Assembly (NCBI RefSeq): GCF_001591105.1
Contig: NZ_BCUD01000001.1
Span: 62,001-126,000 of the forward strand
Reading direction: 5' to 3'
From: Vibrio nereis NBRC 15637
Lineage (GTDB): Bacteria > Pseudomonadota > Gammaproteobacteria > Enterobacterales > Vibrionaceae
DNA length: 64,000 nt
Shown: piece after piece, positions 1 through 8,536 of the stretch
How positions within the stretch are numbered: position 1 is the first letter of the stretch
How the letters are laid out: each line of letters opens with the position of its first letter
Notes under the pieces: model-generated
Databases searched by the model: none
What the model saw: only the letters and a program-made list of their open reading frames with translations
What the model was told of the DNA's origin: nothing
Made by a program: the position numbers and the translations under genes

Positions 1-2
1 TG

Positions 3-260
3 CCTAGCTGTGGTTTCTCTTCTCAAGCTGCGCAAGCACTAATGGCTTGTGGCGAAAAATTCGCATACGTAGACATTCTACAAAACCCAGACATTCGCGC
101 TGAGCTTCCAGCTTACGCACAGTGGCCAACATTCCCACAGCTTTGGGTTGAAGGCGAGCTGATTGGTGGTTGTGACATTATCATCGAAATGTTCCAAAAA
201 GGTGAACTTCAGCCACTAATTAAAGAAGCTGCGGCACGCGCTGCAAGCGACGAAGAATAA
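3..260 (+). CDS. grxD: Monothiol glutaredoxin GrxD, 3' part
   Basis: The reading frame is open from the window edge and begins with PSCGFSSQAAQAL, the end of the CGFS active site of monothiol glutaredoxins (the Cys is at bases 9-11). It continues with WPTFPQLWVEGELIGGCDI, the glutathione-binding TVP-like loop and GG motif of the Grx4 family. GrxD-type proteins bind a glutathione-coordinated 2Fe-2S cluster as a dimer and pass it to other iron-sulfur proteins in the cytoplasm. The upstream part, including the true start, lies outside the window. An internal ATG at 42 is not the start. The gene ends in an intrinsic terminator. Confidence 0.93.
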   Translation, partial: PSCGFSSQAAQALMACGEKFAYVDILQNPDIRAELPAYAQWPTFPQLWVEGELIGGCDIIIEMFQKGELQPLIKEAAARAASDEE

Positions 261-307
261 TCTTTGTAAAGAAACCACTGTCTATATTTACAGTTTTTCT
301 TGATTTA

Positions 308-340
308 TAAAGGCCACATTCGATAATGTGGCCTTTATTG
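308..340 (+). terminator. Intrinsic terminator after grxD
   Basis: Inverted repeat AAGGCCACAT / ATGTGGCCTT with a short loop, followed by a T-rich stretch. It lies 50 bases past the grxD stop and just before topB. A GTG inside this hairpin opens the topB frame but is not a plausible start. Confidence 0.8.
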
Positions 341-360
341 TATCTACCCGAACGTATTTT

Positions 361-2325
361 ATGTCCCGTCTGTTTATCGCCGAAAAGCCTAGCCTAGGAA
401 GAGCCATCGCCGCGGCTTTGCCCAATCCCCAAAAGAAAGACCAAGGATTTATCCGTTGTGGTAACGGCGATGTGGTGACTTGGTGTATTGGCCACCTGCT
501 AGAGCAAGTTGAACCAGATGCTTACGACGAGAGATACAAAAAATGGAATTTAGCGGACTTACCAATTGTTCCTGAACAGTGGCAGTTACGACCACGAAAA
601 TCGGCGAGCAAGCAGTTGACGGTAGTGCGAAAACTGCTCAAAGAATCCAACCAAATTGTTCACGCGGGAGACCCAGACCGCGAAGGGCAACTTCTGGTCG
701 ACGAGGTACTCGACTACTGTAAAGTCAGTAAAACGAAGAAAGAATCCGCGCAGCGCCTGTTGATCAGCGACCTCAACTTACCTGCTGTTAAACGTGCGTT
801 AGGCCAGATGCGCAGCAATCGCGAGTTTATTCCGTTGTCTGTTTCTGCGTTAGCACGTTCTCGCGCTGACTGGTTATATGGCATGAACATGTCACGCGCG
901 TATACCTTGCTGGGACAAAAAGCGGGTTATCAAGGAGTGTTGTCGGTCGGTCGAGTGCAAACGCCGGTGCTCGGCTTGGTGGCACGACGTGACGAAGAAA
1001 TTGAAAACTTTGTACCGAAAGATTACTTCACGTTGCACGCGCTGATCCCGTATCAAGATGGCGCACAACAATTTGATATTCGCGCCCGTTGGAAACCGAG
1101 TGAAGCCTGCAAACCCTGGCAAGATGAAGAGGGGCGAGTGCTTAACCGTAAGTTGGTGGAAAACGTCGCAAACCGGATTGCCAATCAACCCGCAACCGTG
1201 GTTGAGTCAGAGCAAAAGCAAACTAAACAATCCGCACCGCTACCTTACTCTTTGTCTGCGTTACAGATTGATGCTGCGAAGCGTTTTGGCATGAGCGCCC
1301 AGCAGGTTTTGGACACCTGTCAGTCTCTATATGAGAAGCACAAACTGATCACCTATCCGCGCTCAGACTGTCGTTACTTGCCGTTGGAGCATTACGCTCA
1401 AGCGCAGAGTGTTTGCCAAGCGATAGGTAACAACGCCAAAGAATTGGGAAAGGCGGTACAAGGTGCGAATCTGTCGCTGAAATCCAAAGCGTGGAACGAC
1501 AAAAAAGTCGACGCGCACCATGCGATCATCCCGACACCTAAAAAGGCGTCAGTGAACGCGCTATCCGGCAACGAAATGAAAATTTATCAGCAGATTGCTC
1601 GCCAGTATCTGATGCAGTTTTATCCTGCTGCAATCTACGCGGAAGCCAAGTTGGTGTTTGATATTGCCGGCGGAACCTTTATTGCCAAAGGCAGACAATT
1701 GGTTTCAGCGGGTTGGAAAGAGTTAATGGGCAAAGCAGACGATGAAGACAGCGGCGTTGACGCAGTACCACCGTTAGCTGAAGGCACCGTTTTGACTTGT
1801 CGCGAAGGTGAAATCAAAGATCGCAAAACCGAGCCGCCAAAACACTTTACCGAAGCAACGCTACTGCAAGCGATGACGGGAATCGCACGCTTTGTCGAAG
1901 ATAAAGAGCTGAAAAAGATCCTCAAAGAAACCGATGGCTTAGGAACGGAAGCGACCCGCGCTGGGATATTAGATACCTTGTTCAAGCGCCAGCTACTAAA
2001 ACGTCAAGGTAAAACGATTTTGAGTTCTCCCGCTGGACGTGGCTTGATTCATGCGCTGCCAAGCGACTCTACTTACCCTGATATGACCGCACATTGGGAA
2101 CACCAGTTGCAGGGAATGGCCGAGCGCAATCAAGCGTATCAACCGTTTATGCAGTCATTACTTGACCGAATTAATGGACTTATGGGCCAAGTGAAATCAG
2201 GCCCGGTCCCGGAGTCTTTACGTCACTTGCCAAAAGTAGAGCGACCAGCATTTAAGCGTAAACGCAAACCCGCGGCCAAAGGGTCGACAAGCAAACGCAC
2301 TAGTAATAAAAAAGCCAGCGGTTAA
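361..2325 (+). CDS. topB: DNA topoisomerase III
   Basis: Type IA topoisomerase of 654 aa, which passes a DNA strand through a transient single-strand break and decatenates replication and recombination intermediates. Counting from the ATG at 361, the Toprim domain opens with [11 protein letters not shown] (Glu8) and carries the acidic motif DPDREGQ (Asp104, Asp106). The catalytic tyrosine is in TYPRS (Tyr332). The C-terminal about 25 residues are very Lys/Arg-rich, probably for DNA binding. The frame opens upstream at a GTG in the grxD terminator, but the ATG matches the family N-terminus. It is monocistronic, with a hairpin overlapping its stop codon. Confidence 0.95.
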   Translation: MSRLFIAEKPSLGRAIAAALPNPQKKDQGFIRCGNGDVVTWCIGHLLEQVEPDAYDERYKKWNLADLPIVPEQWQLRPRKSASKQLTVVRKLLKESNQIVHAGDPDREGQLLVDEVLDYCKVSKTKKESAQRLLISDLNLPAVKRALGQMRSNREFIPLSVSALARSRADWLYGMNMSRAYTLLGQKAGYQGVLSVGRVQTPVLGLVARRDEEIENFVPKDYFTLHALIPYQDGAQQFDIRARWKPSEACKPWQDEEGRVLNRKLVENVANRIANQPATVVESEQKQTKQSAPLPYSLSALQIDAAKRFGMSAQQVLDTCQSLYEKHKLITYPRSDCRYLPLEHYAQAQSVCQAIGNNAKELGKAVQGANLSLKSKAWNDKKVDAHHAIIPTPKKASVNALSGNEMKIYQQIARQYLMQFYPAAIYAEAKLVFDIAGGTFIAKGRQLVSAGWKELMGKADDEDSGVDAVPPLAEGTVLTCREGEIKDRKTEPPKHFTEATLLQAMTGIARFVEDKELKKILKETDGLGTEATRAGILDTLFKRQLLKRQGKTILSSPAGRGLIHALPSDSTYPDMTAHWEHQLQGMAERNQAYQPFMQSLLDRINGLMGQVKSGPVPESLRHLPKVERPAFKRKRKPAAKGSTSKRTSNKKASG

Positions 2326-2335
2326 TGCTGGCTTA
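2310..2335. terminator. Hairpin between convergent topB and SDR gene
   Basis: GCCAGC / GCTGGC stem (2314-2332) preceded by AAAAAA. The A-run makes it a good terminator for the minus-strand SDR gene, while on the plus strand the tail is T-poor. It overlaps the topB stop. Confidence 0.6.
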
Positions 2336-2341
2336 GGTCGC

Positions 2342-3025
2342 TTACCAAGGTAGGTGAGTACCGTCGTAATTGATGAACTCACCGGAATTGGCCGTTGTGG
2401 CGTGTTCAATCACTTCAATCAATCCGCGTGCAGATGTCGCAGTATCAATCAAAGCGTTTGGCCCTCCCATTTCGGTTTGCACCCATCCCGGATGCAGGGC
2501 GAGCACGGTAAAACCGTCATTGGTCAGATCGTTACTCAAGCTCTTTACTACCGAGTTTAACGCCGCTTTCGATGAGCGATAAATATAGCCTCCACCGGAG
2601 GTATTTTCCGTCATACTGCCGACTTTAGAAGAGAGACAGGCAATTTTCTTTAGCGTTCCTAGCTGCAGTTTTGGATAGAGCGCCTCAACCAATTTGAGCG
2701 GAGCGATGGTATTAACTTCGAATACCTTACGCCACTCCTCCACATCGGTGTGGCCAAACCCGTAACCTTTTGGTCCGTAATATCCAGCGTTATTGATCAG
2801 TAAGTCGAGGCTCGGCAGCACGTCAACTAACGATGAAACCGCTGCATAGTCGGTGATCTCAAGTTGATGACAAATCAAGTCCCCTTTGTCAGCCAAACTT
2901 TTCAGCTTATCAGCGCTGTCTTCACTGCGGTATGTCGCGTGGACTTGCCAGCCTTTAGACAACAACTGTTCGACAAGACTTAAACCGATGCCGCGATTCG
3001 CTCCTGTAACCAAAACGGTATTCAT
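2342..3025 (-). CDS. SDR-family NAD(P)-dependent oxidoreductase
   Basis: Classical short-chain dehydrogenase/reductase of 227 aa with a Rossmann fold. The cofactor motif TGANRGIG is at residues 7-14, NNAG at 78-81, the catalytic Ser near 132-133, and YRSSK gives Tyr149 and Lys153. An Arg after the glycine motif and in TYRS suggests NADP(H) preference (inference). The sequence resembles the C-factor-like or carbonyl-reductase-like SDRs, but the substrate cannot be read from the sequence. It is a single gene, convergent with topB and divergent from the deacetylase-like gene. Confidence 0.85.
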   Translation of the reverse strand: MNTVLVTGANRGIGLSLVEQLLSKGWQVHATYRSEDSADKLKSLADKGDLICHQLEITDYAAVSSLVDVLPSLDLLINNAGYYGPKGYGFGHTDVEEWRKVFEVNTIAPLKLVEALYPKLQLGTLKKIACLSSKVGSMTENTSGGGYIYRSSKAALNSVVKSLSNDLTNDGFTVLALHPGWVQTEMGGPNALIDTATSARGLIEVIEHATTANSGEFINYDGTHLPW

Positions 3026-3217
3026 AGGGGTTCCTTACGTTTGAAACGTTGAATGACAGACCAAGAAATTGTGCGAAGCCAATAAGATAAAATCAAGCAG
3101 TTTGCCCATTGTGAGCTGAAATTATGAATATGGATGACAATTGGGTGAACCAGAAAAGGTCGCGACGAGTAAAACAACTTGATAACATGACGGCGTATTT
3201 TTTCACTAATGAATCTT

Positions 3218-4141
3218 ATGATCCCACTGATTTACCACTCAATTTATTCTGAGCTTGCCCTCCCGGAAGGACATCGTTACCCCATCAACAAGTATCGCTT
3301 GCTGTATCAACAAATCGCCCAGCAATGTTCAAGTGATGAGGATTGGCTACGTACCTTTCGCTTTGTCGAACCCAAGGCGCTCAGTGTGGAAGAAGTGTTG
3401 GAAACGCACTGTAGCGAATATGTTGAAGCGCTGGTGTCAGGCTCGTTGCCTGCCGCTAAAATGCGTCGAATTGGTTTCCCGTGGAGTGAGTGCCTGATCA
3501 CCCGAACGCTGACTTCAGCGGGCGGGACATGCGATACGGTCGAGCAAGCGTTGGCGCAAGGCATCGCGATTCATTTGAGTGGCGGTTATCACCACGCGCA
3601 CTACGATTTTGGTAGCGGCTTTTGCCTGTTTAACGATCTGGTGTTGGCGGCGAAGCGCGCGCTTAAACAAGATGGCATCGACAAAGTACTGATTGTCGAT
3701 AGCGATGTGCATCATGGTGATGGTACGGCAACCTTGTGCGCCGATGAATCTGATATCGTTACGCTTTCGTTCCACTGTGCGAAAAACTTCCCTGCGCGCA
3801 AACCCGATTCTGATATGGATGTGGCGCTGCCAAGAGAGACTCAAGACAAAGAGTTTCTTGAGTCGTTTTGCTCGGTAGTGGAAATGGCGGTGAACTTGCA
3901 TCAACCGGATATGATCATTTATGACGCGGGTGTCGATATTCATCAGGATGACGAACTGGGTTATTTCAACGTCTCAACACAGGCGATTGGTCAGCGTGAC
4001 CGCTTTATGTTTGGCTTAGCACGCAATCGAGATCTGCCAATCGCGTGTGTCGTGGGTGGCGGTTATCGTAGCCAGCATCAAGACCTAGTGCCAATCCACA
4101 TGCAGCTCATCGACGCCGCGAAAGCAATTTACGGCGAATAA
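3218..4141 (+). CDS. Histone deacetylase family (class II-like) amidohydrolase
   Basis: Zinc-dependent deacetylase-fold protein of 307 aa. Visible active-site elements are the His pair in GYHHAHYDFGSGFC, the metal motif DSDVHHGDGT (Asp and His ligands) and YDAGVDIHQDD with the third ligand Asp. In bacteria this family acts on acetylated small molecules such as polyamines or acetoin-type substrates, or on proteins; which applies here is unknown. Two ATGs three codons apart (3209 and 3218) are possible and neither has a clear ribosome site. I prefer MIPLIYH because family members commonly begin this way. The Nudix gene follows within about 10 bases, so they are probably co-transcribed. Confidence 0.85.
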   Translation: MIPLIYHSIYSELALPEGHRYPINKYRLLYQQIAQQCSSDEDWLRTFRFVEPKALSVEEVLETHCSEYVEALVSGSLPAAKMRRIGFPWSECLITRTLTSAGGTCDTVEQALAQGIAIHLSGGYHHAHYDFGSGFCLFNDLVLAAKRALKQDGIDKVLIVDSDVHHGDGTATLCADESDIVTLSFHCAKNFPARKPDSDMDVALPRETQDKEFLESFCSVVEMAVNLHQPDMIIYDAGVDIHQDDELGYFNVSTQAIGQRDRFMFGLARNRDLPIACVVGGGYRSQHQDLVPIHMQLIDAAKAIYGE

Positions 4142-4151
4142 GGATGAAGTG

Positions 4152-4640
4152 ATGAAACACAGAATACGCGCAGCAGGGATCTTAATCGAAGAAGACGCGG
4201 TGTTGTTGGTGAAAGTAAAAGACTTCAGTGGCGAGTATTGGATTCTTCCCGGTGGCGGAATGGAGCAGGGAGACACCAGCACTAAAGCGTGCGTAAAGCG
4301 AGAGTTTTTCGAAGAAACTGGCTTAGACGTGGAAGTAGGGGAACTGGTTTGTGTTCGCGAGTTTCTCGAAACCAGTAAGGGGCGTTATAACGCGGAGTTC
4401 TTTTACCAAGTGACAGGATACCGCGGCGAAATACACATTCAAAACCTCAAGGGCTTGAGTGATGAGGAGTACATTCAAGCGGTCGAATGGGTTCGCGTCA
4501 CTGAGTTGTCAGGCAAAAGGCTTTATCCAGTCGAACTCCAATCTCGTTTGCTCACCATGATTAAAAAGCGTAATTATTCGACTCACCTTGGCGCGTATGT
4601 CCAAGGTGAGTTCGAAACCATCAACTATCTAGACCAATAA
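4152..4640 (+). CDS. Nudix hydrolase
   Basis: A 162-aa Nudix-fold protein expected to cleave a nucleoside diphosphate linked to another moiety, with a divalent metal. The motif is LPGGGMEQGD followed by REFFEETGL. The distal REx2EExG is intact, but the upstream Glu is Asp and the gap before RE is 8 rather than 7 residues, so the box is slightly degenerate. The start is the ATG at 4152, preceded by AAGGATGAAG; a GTG at 4149 is also in frame. It follows the deacetylase-like gene closely, suggesting a two-gene operon. The substrate is unknown. Confidence 0.85.
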   Translation: MKHRIRAAGILIEEDAVLLVKVKDFSGEYWILPGGGMEQGDTSTKACVKREFFEETGLDVEVGELVCVREFLETSKGRYNAEFFYQVTGYRGEIHIQNLKGLSDEEYIQAVEWVRVTELSGKRLYPVELQSRLLTMIKKRNYSTHLGAYVQGEFETINYLDQ

Positions 4641-4661
4641 CGCTTTGGCGTGGCAGGCATG

Positions 4662-5807
4662 TTATCCATGCAACGCTTTCGCTAAGCTGATAAACATAGT
4701 GCCAGCGGTTTCTAAAATTTCATCGGGGAAGTCATAGTCAGGGTTGTGTAGCTCAGGGTGCGCTTCTCCACTGCCGATACAAAATAGCGCGCCATTCCAT
4801 TGAGTCAGGAACTCGGCAAAGTCTTCTGACCAACGCATCGGCTCTTCAAGTTGATGTACATTGAGCTGGCTTTGCTTGGCGACTTGCTTAACCAGTTCGA
4901 CATGAGAGCTTGAATTCACCGCTGCGTTGAATGGTTCATCCCAAGTCATTTCCATCTCTAAACCATACTGGGCGGCAAGTTGTTCCACTTTACTGGTTAG
5001 TTGACGCTTCATATCACTGAACGCGCGATTACACTCACTGCGCATGGTCGCCATCACTTTTGCCTCACCCGGCGCAATACCAAACGCTTCTTCACCAAGA
5101 CTGGCGTGAACAATGGTCACTAAGCAGAAAGCATCCTGATAGCGGTCCGCGAGAGATTGCAGAAAACCGATAAGCTCTACCATCGCATTGGTCGGGCTTA
5201 TTCCGTTTTCGGGCCTCGCGGCGTGAGAGGTTTTGCCTTTTAAACTCACCAGAGCGCCAACTGACGCACAGGCGAAGGTGTTGTCTTTGATGATGATCTC
5301 ATGCAGTGGAAAGCCGGGTAAATTGTGATAAGCAAAGACGTTATCAATCGGCTGCTCGGCAAGATGCTTATCGCGAATCATCGCGTCTGCACCTGTACCC
5401 GTTTCCTCTGCGGGTTGGAACAAGAGAATAACTTTGCCGTGTTGGGGCAGGTGTACGCTTAAGTGCTTCGCCACTTTTAACAGCGAGACGGTATGTCCGT
5501 CGTGTCCGCACGCATGCATGATGCCGTCGTGGTGAGATACGTGGTTATGGTTAGCTTTCTCTGTAATCGGAAGTGCATCAAAATCGGCGCGAAATAACGT
5601 TGTTTGACCTGGTTTCCCGCTATCGATAACGCAAAACAGACCATGTCCGCCGACACCGATAACTGGATCTAAACCAAAAGAAGCGAGCTGAGTAGCAATG
5701 ACTTGTGAGGTGTTGACTTCGTTCCCCGATAATTCAGGAAAACGGTGCAGTTGCTGGCGAAAAGCAATCGCATCAAAGGTTGGCGTGGTAGTTAGTTGCT
5801 CGCTCAT
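4662..5807 (-). CDS. M20-family amidohydrolase / metallopeptidase
   Basis: A 381-aa protein of the hippuricase / N-acyl-amino-acid amidohydrolase group (M20D). Metal-site elements include HACGHDGHT, then the EE of QPAEETGTGA, the His in FAYHNLPGFP, and a C-terminal GSGEAHPELHNPDYDFPD. The intervening dimerisation lid has GKTSHAARPENG. Such enzymes remove acyl groups from amino acids or related conjugates in the cytoplasm. There is no signal peptide. It is a single gene, convergent with the Nudix gene. The exact substrate is not readable. Confidence 0.88.
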   Translation of the reverse strand: MSEQLTTTPTFDAIAFRQQLHRFPELSGNEVNTSQVIATQLASFGLDPVIGVGGHGLFCVIDSGKPGQTTLFRADFDALPITEKANHNHVSHHDGIMHACGHDGHTVSLLKVAKHLSVHLPQHGKVILLFQPAEETGTGADAMIRDKHLAEQPIDNVFAYHNLPGFPLHEIIIKDNTFACASVGALVSLKGKTSHAARPENGISPTNAMVELIGFLQSLADRYQDAFCLVTIVHASLGEEAFGIAPGEAKVMATMRSECNRAFSDMKRQLTSKVEQLAAQYGLEMEMTWDEPFNAAVNSSSHVELVKQVAKQSQLNVHQLEEPMRWSEDFAEFLTQWNGALFCIGSGEAHPELHNPDYDFPDEILETAGTMFISLAKALHG

Positions 5808-5943
5808 CGATTATCCCTTCCATTAGTGCAAGCTCCCATTTTTAGACCTAGAACAGCAGATGTTCAACCGTCTGATAGGAAATCTCTCGGTAGGATCAAA
5901 ATTAATTTTATTGGCGATGGCGATAAGTTGAGGAGGATAAACG

Positions 5944-5977
5944 AAAAAAGCCTGCTGATTTCTCAGCAGGCTTTTCG
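5944..5977 (-). terminator. Terminator of tRNA-Ser
   Basis: Stem AAAAGCCTGCTGA / TCAGCAGGCTTTT with a four-base loop, flanked by A on one side and T on the other. It is immediately downstream of tRNA-Ser on the minus strand. Confidence 0.8.
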
Positions 5978-5981
5978 AATG

Positions 5982-6072
5982 TGGCGGAGAGATAGGGATT
6001 TGAACCCTAGATACGCTATTAACGTATGCCGGTTTTCAAGACCGGTGCTTTCAACCACTCAGCCATCTCTCC
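5982..6072 (-). tRNA. tRNA-Ser (anticodon UGA)
   Basis: 91-nt class II tRNA on the minus strand. The acceptor stem GGAGAGA pairs with TCTCTCC, CCA is encoded, and the anticodon loop CTTGAAA gives UGA for UCA/UCG codons. A long variable arm typical of tRNA-Ser and a GGTTCAAATCC T-arm are visible. Confidence 0.95.
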
Positions 6073-6085
6073 GTTGTTGCAGCGA

Positions 6086-6114
6086 ATAATATAGGGGTTG
6101 CGAAAACTTGTAAA
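6086..6114 (-). promoter_or_regulatory. Sigma-70 promoter of tRNA-Ser
   Basis: On the minus strand TTTACA (-35) is separated by 17 bases from TATTAT (-10), ending about 14 bases before the mature 5' end of tRNA-Ser. Confidence 0.6.
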
Positions 6115-6227
6115 CCCCTAAAATGATTGTTTGCTGCATTTGTAGGCGCTTGGAGCTAAAAATAAGATTAAGCGCGTATTTTTACATCAATTTTGTGTGA
6201 AATAAGATGGAATATAGTCTTTAAATG

Positions 6228-6254
6228 AAAAAAGAGAGCCGAAGCTCTCTTTTA
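6228..6254 (-). terminator. Terminator of tRNA-Pro
   Basis: Stem AAAAGAGAGC / GCTCTCTTTT with a CGAA loop, directly downstream of tRNA-Pro on the minus strand. Confidence 0.8.
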
Positions 6255-6260
6255 GGTGTA

Positions 6261-6337
6261 TGGTCGGACTGACTGGATTTGAACCAGCGACCCCCGACAC
6301 CCCATGACGGTGCGCTACCAAACTGCGCTACAGTCCG
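6261..6337 (-). tRNA. tRNA-Pro (anticodon GGG)
   Basis: 77-nt tRNA on the minus strand. The acceptor CGGACTG pairs with CAGTCCG, followed by ACCA. The anticodon loop is ATGGGGT, giving GGG with the A32-U38 pair characteristic of tRNA-Pro(GGG) and G37. The anticodon stem has a U-U mismatch that I also recall in the E. coli counterpart. Confidence 0.94.
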
Positions 6338-6345
6338 ATTGAAAT

Positions 6346-6374
6346 AATCTATCTACAATCAGCAGGGTCGTCAA
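6346..6374 (-). promoter_or_regulatory. Sigma-70 promoter of tRNA-Pro
   Basis: On the minus strand TTGACG (-35), a 17-base spacer and TAGATT (-10) lie just upstream of the tRNA-Pro 5' end. Confidence 0.6.
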
Positions 6375-6390
6375 TAGCTAAGAATTTGAT

Positions 6391-8199
6391 TTAGTTCCCT
6401 TTTGCGTAGAATCGCTGTAGCTCAGTTAAACCTTGCATTAGCACTGGCAAGGTAGGGTTTTCATCTTTCAGGCGAACGTAGTCACTGTTATAGAGTTTGT
6501 AGTTACCAAACTTATCGATAACCGTTGTATCTTTAGTCGTGATAAGCGCTAGTTCTTTTGTATCACCAGCCAGAATCCACTTTCTAGAACGTTCATCAAA
6601 CATGTTACGGCCGCTACTGAATTCGTTTGGATTAGAGGATACACCCAATAAATCCTGAAGTAAGGTGACAGACAAATCCAAATGGCTCGTACGGTGAGTA
6701 TACTCAGAGGCCATTTTACCAGGCCAGTGAACAATCATTGGCACCTGAAGTTGGTAACGGCTGTAATTGGTATTAGAGCCCCAACTGTTGGTTTTGGTCT
6801 CATTAAACTCGGTGCCATGGTTGGATGTAATCACAACGATGGTTGAGTCACTAAGCTGCAAAGATTCTATTTCTGTCAATAGAGCAGCTAGCTCGTGATC
6901 CGCCTTCTGGACAGACTCTTTGTAACCTGACTTAAGTCTTTCTTCGTTGGTTTGCTGCTTAGTGTTGTTTTCGTACGCATTGAAGTTAGTCAGCGTCGTT
7001 AATTCTATGAAGCTAAACCAAGTTGAACCGTCTTGTTCTTTTACCCAATCTGACCATGCCGATATTGTCTGCATATCCGCTGAATTACCGGTGATAAATG
7101 GAATACCTGTAAATTTCATACCGCGGAAAATGGATTCCCCGAAAATCGGGTCATCGAAGTTGTCACTACTAAACAAACCAAAGTTGTACTTTTTGTTTGC
7201 TAGGGTATCGATAAGAACTGGCTTTTCACCTTGGGTTTTAATACTTGGAGCATACGCGCTCGGCAAACCATAAAACAAACCAAATACACCATAAGTATCG
7301 TTACTGGAACTGTAATGATTGGTGAAATTCAAATTGTTCTGCGCAAACGCATAAGTCGATGGCATCCACTCTGGGTTTAAGGCGTCCGCTCTCAAGTTGT
7401 TCACACTCACAACCAGAACATTCAATGGATTGGCGCGGCGGCTAAACGTTAATGTTTCTAGCGGGTAGTTAACGAGCTCCGTATTCTCTTCTTGCTCTTG
7501 CTTTAAACGCTTCATGTATTCGTCACGATCAAACAAGCCGTGTTTTTCCATGAACGACTTGGCGGTCATCGGATAAGAAAGCGGGAAATTTGCACGCTGA
7601 GCGGTTATCGGATTATAGAAATACGCATCCGCCCAAACATAGATAAGATGGCTAGAGGTAAAACTGGCAAAAAACAGAATAGCCAGAGGACGGCCAATGT
7701 GTTTGTGTGACAATTTTCGTTGTTTGCGCCAAACCCACTCTGATAGCCCTAGCTGAAGCATAAAAATCAGCGGCATGACAATGAATAAATGTTGGAGGTC
7801 AGCACTTACATGTGAATCATTGTCGGTAAACAATACCTCCCACACCACAGGGTTTAGGTGGAGGTTGATGGTTTGATATGCCTGGGTGTCGACAAGCAGT
7901 AGAGTAAGCCCCAATGTGGCAAAACAAACTGCAATGAGTCGAAACAGCTTTCTTGAGGGGATCAAGAAAGTCAGCGGAAACAGAACTAACAGGTAGAGAG
8001 CGAAGACTAAGAAACCAAAATGCCCGACCCATGATAAAGCTAAGTATACTTGCCCTAATAATGTTTCCGGCCATGGCGACTGAGATATGAAACGGGTTCC
8101 TATCAACATTGCTGCAATAATGTTGAAAAAGGCGAACCAATGCCCCCAACCTACTAAACGTGATACACGCTCACCGTATGTGTTTCCGCTATCTACCAT
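6391..8199 (-). CDS. yejM: YejM/PbgA-type inner-membrane sulfatase-fold protein (DUF3413)
   Basis: A 602-aa inner-membrane protein. About five hydrophobic helices fill residues 20-190, as in DUF3413, followed by a periplasmic alkaline-phosphatase/sulfatase-like domain from about residue 255. In enterobacteria the homologue senses periplasmic lipopolysaccharide and controls LpxC degradation through LapB; the same role here is inference. The residues that usually bind metal look altered: NVLVVSVNNLRAD and ITSNHGTEFN have Asn where active family members have Asp. That suits a non-catalytic sensor. yejL follows on the same strand's upstream side (8226-8450), 26 bases away, as in E. coli yejLM. 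Confidence 0.92.
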   Translation of the reverse strand: MVDSGNTYGERVSRLVGWGHWFAFFNIIAAMLIGTRFISQSPWPETLLGQVYLALSWVGHFGFLVFALYLLVLFPLTFLIPSRKLFRLIAVCFATLGLTLLLVDTQAYQTINLHLNPVVWEVLFTDNDSHVSADLQHLFIVMPLIFMLQLGLSEWVWRKQRKLSHKHIGRPLAILFFASFTSSHLIYVWADAYFYNPITAQRANFPLSYPMTAKSFMEKHGLFDRDEYMKRLKQEQEENTELVNYPLETLTFSRRANPLNVLVVSVNNLRADALNPEWMPSTYAFAQNNLNFTNHYSSSNDTYGVFGLFYGLPSAYAPSIKTQGEKPVLIDTLANKKYNFGLFSSDNFDDPIFGESIFRGMKFTGIPFITGNSADMQTISAWSDWVKEQDGSTWFSFIELTTLTNFNAYENNTKQQTNEERLKSGYKESVQKADHELAALLTEIESLQLSDSTIVVITSNHGTEFNETKTNSWGSNTNYSRYQLQVPMIVHWPGKMASEYTHRTSHLDLSVTLLQDLLGVSSNPNEFSSGRNMFDERSRKWILAGDTKELALITTKDTTVIDKFGNYKLYNSDYVRLKDENPTLPVLMQGLTELQRFYAKGN

Positions 8200-8225
8200 G
8201 TATTTATTCTATGTTTTTATTGCGA

Positions 8226-8450
8226 TTAATGAGATTTGTCTTCAATAGAAGAAACAAGTGCTTGTGCAAATTTTTCTGCAATTACCTTGCGTTGTGAAGG
8301 AGCAACATCTTGATTTAAGACATTGGTAGCGATATTGCCTGCAATCATCAATGAAAGTTCTGGACCTGCTGAGTGTTTCTCAAGAACCGCTGCAATCTCA
8401 GTTAAGATCTGTTCAACTTTGTCGTCGCTGTATTTAGAAGTAATTGGCAT
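8226..8450 (-). CDS. yejL: YejL family protein (DUF1414)
   Basis: A 74-aa small, acidic, mostly helical cytoplasmic protein matching the YejL family ([16 protein letters not shown]... start). No biochemical function is known. It is the first gene of a probable yejL-yejM operon, divergent from yejK across an 86-base gap. The conserved clustering of yejK, yejL and yejM is its main clue. Confidence 0.9.
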   Translation of the reverse strand: MPITSKYSDDKVEQILTEIAAVLEKHSAGPELSLMIAGNIATNVLNQDVAPSQRKVIAEKFAQALVSSIEDKSH

Positions 8451-8536
8451 AAAAGTGTTCTAATGTTGATAGTAAAGCGACTTATGATAACCTACAATGC
8501 CACGCAACTGAAACCTATGCAGCGATAAATTTCATC

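Noticed and set aside
3515..3943. 142-codon minus-strand frame
   Set aside because: Antisense to the deacetylase-like gene, which has all its metal-site motifs.
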